20,171 nt of DNA from a virus. Shown in pieces: positions 15,868-20,171 of this stretch (position 1 is its first letter; each line of letters begins with the position of its first letter). Both the position numbers and the translations under genes were made by a program. A model generated the notes under the pieces. The model did not search any database. It saw only the letters and a list, made by a program, of their open reading frames with translations, and was not told the origin of the DNA. The DNA is taken from the IMG/VR virus record IMGVR_UViG_3300033150_001930, positions 1 through 20,171 of that record; one strand, written 5' to 3'.

Positions 15868-16245
15868 TTAAATTTTTTCTACCGTTATTGTAGATTTATT
15901 TTCTTTAAACTCTACACAATCAGAAATTTTTTTATAGATAAGATCTTCATTTTCCTTTAAATATTCAAAACCTTTTAAATCAAGACTAAAAGAAATTTTC
16001 TCAGGTCTGAAATTTTCTGGAATTTCTTGTCTAATTAAAATCCACTGTTTTTCATTTAATTTATAAACAACATTTTTCTTTATGTTTATACTAAACTTTT
16101 CCTCTTTAAAGGTTTTAGATTTTTCATCAGGATTTAATTTATATTGATCTTGGATTTGTTCCTCAATCTTCAAACGATTTTGCTTTGCCTTATTTTCGGC
16201 TTTTTTAAGTTTCAACCATTCCTTTAATAAACTTTCTTTATCCAT
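15868..16245 (-). CDS. Conserved phage protein, charged, upstream of the Sak4-like gene
   Basis: This 125-aa protein begins at ATG 16245, preceded by AAGGA at suitable spacing. A TTG at 16263 would add six residues but has no ribosome binding site, so I reject it. The first half is a Lys/Glu-rich helix (EWLKLKKAENKAKQNRLKIE); the second is strand-rich (FKEEKFSINIKKNVVYKLN, KISFSLDLKGFEYL). Proteins with a W...K..E...A...R..IE..I opening are common just upstream of Sak4/DUF669 gene pairs, and I believe they belong to a DUF of unknown function (possibly DUF7173). The start overlaps the end of the 54-aa gene by eight bases, so translation is probably coupled. Function unknown. Confidence 0.7.
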   Translation of the reverse strand: MDKESLLKEWLKLKKAENKAKQNRLKIEEQIQDQYKLNPDEKSKTFKEEKFSINIKKNVVYKLNEKQWILIRQEIPENFRPEKISFSLDLKGFEYLKENEDLIYKKISDCVEFKENKSTITVEKI

Positions 16246-16402
16246 TCTTGTTTCCTTTTTCAAATTCTCGTAAGCCTAGTTCCATAATTTTTATGTACCC
16301 TTCTTGAACTTTGTCAATATTATGTTTATTTATAGAACTCTTCACTTTTCTTCTAAATTCTCTACTACAAATAATATTAATTCTAGCTTGATCATCAGAC
16401 AT
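16238..16402 (-). CDS. 54-aa ribbon-helix-helix-like DNA-binding protein
   Basis: A short gene from ATG 16402 to TAA 16238 with the strongest ribosome binding site of the strand (AAAGGAGG five bases upstream). The protein starts MSDDQARINIICSREFRRK, then VKSSINKHNIDKVQEGYIKI and MELGLREFEKG. This fits the ribbon-helix-helix (Arc/CopG) plan: a short beta strand (ARINIICS, about 6-13), helix one (REFRRKVKSSINKHN), a turn, and helix two ending in the typical I-x-x-G-L-x-x-F/E. Such proteins are dimeric repressors. As the first gene after the divergent promoters it may regulate them and itself. The match is by pattern on a short sequence and could be wrong in function, although the gene itself is well supported. 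Confidence 0.65.
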   Translation of the reverse strand: MSDDQARINIICSREFRRKVKSSINKHNIDKVQEGYIKIMELGLREFEKGNKNG

Positions 16403-16463
16403 TATAACCTCCTTTAAATAGTTTTACTGCTTTATTTTGTTAATTCTTACTAATTTACATAAA

Positions 16464-16492
16464 AAATATAAATAAATATTCAATTTGTCAAC
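16464..16492 (-). promoter_or_regulatory. Candidate leftward promoter for the 54-aa/Sak4/DUF669 operon
   Basis: On the - strand a perfect TTGACA (16492-16487) is followed by a 17-bp spacer and TATTTT (16469-16464; 4 of 6). TATATT at 15-bp spacing (16471-16466) is an alternative. It is back-to-back with the rightward promoter and lies about 60 bp before the ATG at 16402. Confidence 0.5.
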
Positions 16493-16493
16493 T

Positions 16494-16518
16494 AAAAAAA
16501 ATAAAAAAATAAAAAAAT
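16494..16518 (+). repeat. T(A7T)3 25-bp element upstream of the rightward promoter
   Basis: T at 16494, 16502, 16510 and 16518 separate three runs of exactly seven A. It is identical to the element at 14509-14533 (read on the - strand), in the same orientation relative to its promoter. The gap to the -35 box is 11 bases here against two there. Confidence 0.8.
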
Positions 16519-16529
16519 ATGAAAATAAC

Positions 16530-16558
16530 TTGACAACTTTAGAAATATCTTTTATCTT
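16530..16558 (+). promoter_or_regulatory. Candidate rightward promoter for the helicase/nuclease operon
   Basis: A perfect TTGACA (16530-16535) with a 17-bp spacer leads to TATCTT (16553-16558; 4 of 6 matches). The upstream A-tract element would compensate for the weak -10. The first gene starts at 16612, about 47 bases after the expected transcription start. Confidence 0.55.
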
Positions 16559-16611
16559 TTGTCATATAGGAAAAAATAGAAAGAAACATAAAAAAGTATG
16601 AAGAGGGTGTT

Positions 16612-16944
16612 ATGATTTCATTTACCAATTTACGTAAAGGATATGTAATAGGAATTATTGATTATTATGGTTGTGTTCATTCTAAATTTTTTAAATTAAA
16701 CGAAGAACATAGTCATGGAAATACTTTTCAAGGAAGTAGCTTTAAGCGATGGAGATGGTATGCCTATAAAGATATACAGATATCCCCTTTTTCCTCTACA
16801 TTTGATATAGAAGAAATTGATAAAGTTAGAAGACATTTAACAAAAAAATACCGAATAAAATTTACAGAAAATGGAGCCCCAGATCTTCAATTTTTTAAAA
16901 GAAAAGTTGAAGAAGAAAAGATAGAGGAGTCTAAAAATGTTTAA
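16612..16944 (+). CDS. Conserved phage early-type protein, unknown function
   Basis: First gene of the rightward operon, 110 aa, starting at ATG 16612 after a GAAGAGGGTG site. The sequence has MISFTNLRKGYVIGIIDYYG, HSKFFKLNEEHSHGNTFQG, a conserved basic aromatic cluster FKRWRWYAYKDIQIS, and IDKVRRHLTKKYRIKF. I have the impression of similar short proteins (start N-F-x-x-L-K-x-G-x-V-I-G, then H...F...RWRW, then HL.KK) recurring in early regions of other phages, but no function is known to me. The last 15 residues are Lys/Glu-rich and the stop overlaps the start of the next small gene by eight bases. Confidence 0.65.
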   Translation: MISFTNLRKGYVIGIIDYYGCVHSKFFKLNEEHSHGNTFQGSSFKRWRWYAYKDIQISPFSSTFDIEEIDKVRRHLTKKYRIKFTENGAPDLQFFKRKVEEEKIEESKNV

Positions 16945-17080
16945 CATTGATTCAGAAATTTTATTTATTATCTTTTGGATTTTTTATTCCATTTTTATTC
17001 TTATTCAATTATTTAAGAAAAAAATATTTTTGGCTTTGTTAAAAGAAAGTCTTACCGTAACCAAGGAGGAAAAAGAATGA
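16937..17080 (+). CDS. 47-aa single-pass membrane protein
   Basis: ATG 16937 overlaps the preceding gene's end and has a GAGGAG site upstream; the stop TGA is at 17078-17080. The protein has one strongly hydrophobic segment (residues about 8-26: ILFIIFWIFYSIFILIQLF), then a basic KKK and an amphipathic, charged C-terminus (LALLKESLTVTKEEKE). This predicts an N-out, C-in inner-membrane peptide by the positive-inside rule. It is too short for a transporter. A role in host takeover, superinfection exclusion or holin control is possible, but nothing in the sequence decides. The ATGA overlap couples it to the next gene. Confidence 0.6.
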   Translation: MFNIDSEILFIIFWIFYSIFILIQLFKKKIFLALLKESLTVTKEEKE

Positions 17081-17160
17081 AGATTAATTGGATTCTTATT
17101 GCTGTATTAGGATTTCTTATGGCTTTCTGGATTGGAATATTATATTTAACTTTAGGATAA
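17077..17160 (+). CDS. 27-aa membrane micropeptide
   Basis: ATG 17077 shares ATGA with the stop of the 47-aa gene and has a perfect AAGGAGG site inside it, so expression looks deliberate. The product MKINWILIAVLGFLMAFWIG plus ILYLTLG is a single hydrophobic helix with one Lys near the N-terminus. The stop at 17158-17160 is followed by the AAGGAG of the nuclease gene. Function unknown; it may act with the preceding membrane peptide. Confidence 0.55.
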   Translation: MKINWILIAVLGFLMAFWIGILYLTLG

Positions 17161-17175
17161 AAAGGAGAATAAATA

Positions 17176-18345
17176 ATGGCTAAAATACCAAAAATCATTA
17201 AATTTGATGAAACACTTATGAAAGTAGATAAAAAATTAGAAGAAAAACAAAGGCTAGAAGGTCCAAGAAATTATCTGGGGATGTCTCAGATAGGCGAGGA
17301 GTGTTGGAGAAAACTTTTTTACTCCTTTAGAGGCTGTAAAAAAAGAGAAATTGCTGCTTCTGGAATTAAAGCTATAGAAGACGGGTTTAAGCAAGAAGAC
17401 ATTATGGCTGAAAGACTCCGACTTCTTTCTTATATAGAATTACATACTATGGACCCGAATAATCCAAAGGAACAAATAGGTTTTAAAACACTTCTTGATC
17501 ATTTTAGAGGACATTGTGATGGAATGATTAAGTATATAAAAGAAGCTCCCCAGAGTTGGCATGTCTGGGAGAATAAATCTGTAAATGAAATTAAATTTAA
17601 AAAAATGTTGAAATTCCGAGAAGAGCTTGGAGAAAAAAATGCATTAAGGGAATGGGATGAAATATATTATGCTCAAGCGCAACTCTACATGCATTGTGCA
17701 ACTGTAGAGAGACATTATCTTACGATCCAAACTCCAGGGGGAAGAGCTTATCTTTCAGTCAGAACTAATTACAATGCAAAACAAGCCGAAGCTTTAATAG
17801 AAAAAGCTAAAGTAATCATTTTTGATAATTTTTCTATTCCTGCTAAGCTATCTGAGAAGAGAGAATTCTATAAATGCAAGTGGTGTGAATTTCAAGAAAT
17901 TTGTCATGACGGTGATTTCCCAGAAGTAAACTGTAAGACATGTAAATTCTCGGAACCAACTAAAAATGGCCTTAGATTGTGTCATAAAAAAAATGAAACC
18001 CTTGATAATAATAAATTATTTCTTAATAATTGTACCAGTCATCTCTATAATCCTGCTCTTATCTCAGCGGATGTAATAGATGAACAAGAAGATTGTTTCT
18101 TATATAGAACAGCATCAGGATTTATCTTCGCCAATTGTACCAGTTCCGGAATGCCAGCTGCTAATGAAAATATCAATATTGAATCAATTCTTCCAAGCCT
18201 AGAGCTATTCGAAAAAATAAGGAGTGTTAATAACTTTTCAAAAGAAGCTTTAACTATTCAAAAAACTTTTGATGGTGATATTTTAGGATCAAAAGAAAAG
18301 ACTCAAAAGGCATGGGAATCAAATAATAAGTTAAAAGGGATATGA
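17176..18345 (+). CDS. Cas4-like PD-(D/E)XK exonuclease with predicted Fe-S cluster
   Basis: This 389-aa protein has the RecB/Cas4 nuclease motifs: GHCDGMI with D115, WENKS with E132 and K134 (the D...E-x-K core), and AQAQLYM with Q167 and Y171. C43 (in GEECWRKLFYSF) and the late trio C234, C237 and C243 (CKWCEFQEIC) form the one-plus-three cysteine arrangement of the 4Fe-4S cluster of Cas4 and AddB. A second set (C253, C256, C269, C286, H289) could bind zinc or belong to an added finger. Such phage nucleases process DNA ends for replication and recombination, which fits the neighbouring helicase and the divergent Sak4-like ATPase. ATG 17176 has an AAAGGAG site. The C-terminal 100 residues are unassigned. 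Catalytic residues appear intact. Confidence 0.82.
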   Translation: MAKIPKIIKFDETLMKVDKKLEEKQRLEGPRNYLGMSQIGEECWRKLFYSFRGCKKREIAASGIKAIEDGFKQEDIMAERLRLLSYIELHTMDPNNPKEQIGFKTLLDHFRGHCDGMIKYIKEAPQSWHVWENKSVNEIKFKKMLKFREELGEKNALREWDEIYYAQAQLYMHCATVERHYLTIQTPGGRAYLSVRTNYNAKQAEALIEKAKVIIFDNFSIPAKLSEKREFYKCKWCEFQEICHDGDFPEVNCKTCKFSEPTKNGLRLCHKKNETLDNNKLFLNNCTSHLYNPALISADVIDEQEDCFLYRTASGFIFANCTSSGMPAANENINIESILPSLELFEKIRSVNNFSKEALTIQKTFDGDILGSKEKTQKAWESNNKLKGI

Positions 18346-18347
18346 AG

Positions 18348-19010
18348 ATGAAAAAGATATTATTTGAGGTAAAATTACCTTATAATGTAGAAGTAAATGA
18401 AGAACAATTTAAAATTCTTAATAAATATTTTAACATAGAATACAAATCAGAAGAGCATTTTAAATTATCATCATATGACGATAAATACAAAGAAATGAAT
18501 GAAGATGAATGCGAGCAATATAAAAAAGATAAATACAAAGAATATTTAGCTAAAGAGTTCAAAGAAATAGTTAAAAATGAGAATAAAGCTGTTGTAGACT
18601 TAATTTTATGTGCAGAAGAGTGTACTTTTGTTTCTTTAGAGATACTTAAAAAAGTTGAAATTGAATTTGAGTCAAAAATAACCGATTTTTCTGAAATTGT
18701 TGAACGATTTGAAAAAGTAATTTCTAAAATACCAGAGAATACTTTTAATAGTCAATGTGATGTGCATATAGGTGGAAGTCTTTTAATGAATGTTAATGAC
18801 TTAAAATTATTAGAAGACTGCTGTACAGATAAAGTGCAGGAAGAATTAAATAAAGGTTGGCGAATAGTCTCTTGTTGTGTTCAACCAGATGGAAGAAGAC
18901 CAGATTACATTCTAGGGAGATACGAAGACGTTCAAAAAATGTTAGATATTTCTGGTTATATCGGAATATTTTTAAAAAAGAGTATGAGGAGCAATAGTAA
19001 TTTATGTTAA
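18348..19010 (+). CDS. Unknown protein with C-terminal GWRIVSC...RPDYILGR motif
   Basis: I chose ATG 18348, which is eight bases from AAGGGA; ATG 18342, overlapping the nuclease stop, is too close to that site. The product is 220 aa. The N-terminal two thirds is acidic and Lys-rich, with little homology I can recognise (VKLPYNVEVNEEQFKILNKY; then a charged helical part). Near the C-terminus, about residues 167-190, is KVQEELNKGWRIVSCCVQPD followed by GRRPDYILGRY, a small module seen in various phage proteins whose role I do not know. The 3' end overlaps the helicase start by eight bases. Likely part of the replication module by position only. Confidence 0.6.
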   Translation: MKKILFEVKLPYNVEVNEEQFKILNKYFNIEYKSEEHFKLSSYDDKYKEMNEDECEQYKKDKYKEYLAKEFKEIVKNENKAVVDLILCAEECTFVSLEILKKVEIEFESKITDFSEIVERFEKVISKIPENTFNSQCDVHIGGSLLMNVNDLKLLEDCCTDKVQEELNKGWRIVSCCVQPDGRRPDYILGRYEDVQKMLDISGYIGIFLKKSMRSNSNLC

Positions 19011-20171
19011 CACCAAGATATTATCAGCAACAAGCAATTGACGCCTTTTTCGATTATGCCTCAAATAATTATGGGAAGCATCCAATAATTGTTCTCCCAA
19101 CGGGAAGTGGAAAATCTCTGGTCCAGGCTAATATTATAAAAAAGATATTAGAGTATGAACACACTAGAGTTTTAATGCTTACTCATCAAAAAGAACTCAT
19201 TAAGCAAAATGTTGGAGAATTAATAGAAAATTTAGATAATGATTTGTTTCTTGATGTAGGGATATATAGCGCAGGCTTGAAAAAAAAAGAAATAGGAAAT
19301 CGTGTGACTTTCGCTGGCATTCAATCCGTATGGAAAAAGGCGTGGGAAATGGGATGGTACGATGTAATCTTGATTGACGAATGCCATTTAATAAATGATA
19401 AAAATACTGGAATGTATCGTACATTTTTATCTGAATCTGAAAAAATAAATAAAAATATCTTAATAGTCGGTTTGTCCGCAACTCCATTTAGAATGAAGAG
19501 TGGTTTACTTACAGATGGAGAAGAAGCTTTATTCAATGATATCTGTCATGAAACGTCTGTGAAAGAACTTATTGAGCCAAATCATCATAATAATTTAGAC
19601 AAAAAGCAATATCTTTGTAGACTAATTTCTAAAGGAGCTGTAAATAAAGCAGATTTATCAAATGTTCATCTTAGAGGCGGAGAATATATCCCTAAAGAAA
19701 TGCAGGAAGCTTTTCAAGCTAAAGGATTAATTGTAAAATCTGTTCAAGAATTATTAACATATACATCCGATAGAAAGAAAATACTTATCTTCGCAGCTGG
19801 CATTAAGCATGGCGAAGAAGTCCTTGAAGAGTTTAGAAAATTAGGTGTTCTAGCTGAAATAGTTCATTCCGAAAAAACAAATGATGAAAATGATTTAAAT
19901 ATTTTAAATTTCAAAAGAGGAGCCTTTAAATATCTTATCAATATTAATTCTTTAACAACTGGCTTTAATGTAAAATCTATAGATTGTATCGCATTATTGA
20001 GATCAACTAAATCACCAGGTCTTTATAGTCAAATGGTTGGTAGAGGATTAAGAATCCATCCAGACAAAGAAGACTGTTTAATTCTAGATTTTGGTTCAAA
20101 TATAGTTCTGCATGGCCCAATTGATAAAATAGAAATAATTTCAAAAAAAGATGGAACTAGAGAAATCTCTT
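19003..20171 (+). CDS. SF2 DNA helicase (3' end outside window)
   Basis: The frame opens at ATG 19003 and continues without a stop to the window edge (389 codons). Motifs occur in SF2 order: Q-like YYQQQAIDAFF (residues about 6-16), motif I LPTGSGKS, motif Ia LTHQKEL, motif II VILIDECH (a DECH box), motif III VGLSATPFR, motif V-like INSLTTGFNVKSID, and motif VI SQMVGRGLRI. This is the DEAH/Res-type helicase architecture of phage replication or branch-migration helicases (UvsW-like function is an inference). It overlaps the preceding gene by eight bases; the GAGGAG site is 12 bases upstream, a little far. An A9 run near 19278 is read in frame. The C-terminal part, needed to assign a subfamily, is missing. 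Confidence 0.85.

Larger units (their letters stand above)
16403..16611. promoter_or_regulatory. Divergent intergenic control region
   Basis: This 209-bp gap separates the leftward and rightward early-type operons. It holds two divergent TTGACA boxes (16487-16492 on -, 16530-16535 on +) with the T(A7T)3 element between them. TTGTCAAC (16486-16493) and TTGACAAC (16530-16537) are near-identical and could be operator sites for the adjacent small DNA-binding protein, but they overlap the -35 boxes, which may be sufficient explanation. No open frame of note was found inside. Confidence 0.55.

Noticed and set aside
16246-16263. TTG start adding six residues to the conserved protein upstream of the Sak4-like gene
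   Set aside because: ATG 16245 has AAGGA at good spacing; the TTG lies upstream of that site with no site of its own.
16468-16475. T4-type late promoter TATAAATA
   Set aside because: It occurs by chance in such AT-rich sequence, is about 140 bases from the next + gene, and no T4-type late sigma factor gene is in view.
17176-18345. CRISPR-associated Cas4
   Set aside because: There is no CRISPR array and no cas1/cas2; the gene sits in a phage replication module, where Cas4-like nucleases are common.
19276-19286. Second A-run frameshift site in the helicase
   Set aside because: The run is read in frame as Lys codons and motifs before and after it lie in the same frame, so no shift is needed.
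1-20171. tRNA genes, integrase, attachment sites or insertion sequences
   Set aside because: I looked on both strands by eye and saw no cloverleaf-like sequence, recombinase motif or terminal inverted repeat of an insertion element; weak signals could still be missed.

Overview
This window is a contiguous piece of an AT-rich (about 30% GC, estimated by eye), contractile-tailed double-stranded DNA phage or prophage. Evidence is the end of a tail sheath gene followed directly by a complete myovirus tail module: tube, frameshift-type assembly chaperones, tape measure, baseplate hub, spike, wedge proteins and fibre. The host cannot be named. Strong AAGGAG-type ribosome binding sites and TTGACA-type promoters argue against a Bacteroidetes host. 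A short lipoprotein signal on one cargo gene fits a host that processes lipoproteins.

Region 1 (1-13733, + strand) is the tail module. Genes abut or overlap and run in the order tail sheath (partial), tail tube, two overlapping tail-chaperone frames joined by a nine-A slippery run, tape measure, hub, OB-fold spike, a 73-aa protein, a LysM/gp25-like wedge fusion, a J/gp6-like wedge protein, a third wedge-like protein carrying an inserted seven-bladed beta-propeller, a fibre protein and a 61-aa protein. A candidate promoter at 6603-6631 may restart transcription before the wedge genes. A 17-bp perfect hairpin (13741-13782) ends the region.

Region 2 (13798-16402, - strand) reads leftward from a divergent promoter region. 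Its first gene, a 54-aa ribbon-helix-helix-like protein, is short and easily missed. It is followed by a conserved phage protein, a Sak4-like RecA-fold ATPase and a DUF669 protein likely to bind ssDNA. Beyond them is an astacin-type zinc metalloprotease with a lipoprotein signal and its own promoter. That promoter sits inside a 16-bp perfect inverted repeat, so read-through RNA should bury the protease ribosome binding site while the short transcript leaves it free. The protease looks like cargo (a moron).

Region 3 (16612-20171, + strand) reads rightward: a conserved early-type protein, two tiny single-pass membrane proteins, a Cas4-like PD-(D/E)XK nuclease with an iron-sulfur cysteine set, a 220-aa protein, and an SF2 helicase that runs off the end. 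Regions 2 and 3 together form a replication and recombination module: ATPase, ssDNA-binding protein, nuclease and helicase. An identical 25-bp element, T(A7T)3, lies upstream of both the + promoter of region 3 and the astacin promoter, suggesting shared control.

I saw no tRNA, rRNA, CRISPR array, insertion sequence, integrase or attachment site. No gene-free stretch exceeds 300 bases; the longest is the 209-bp divergent control region at 16403-16611.
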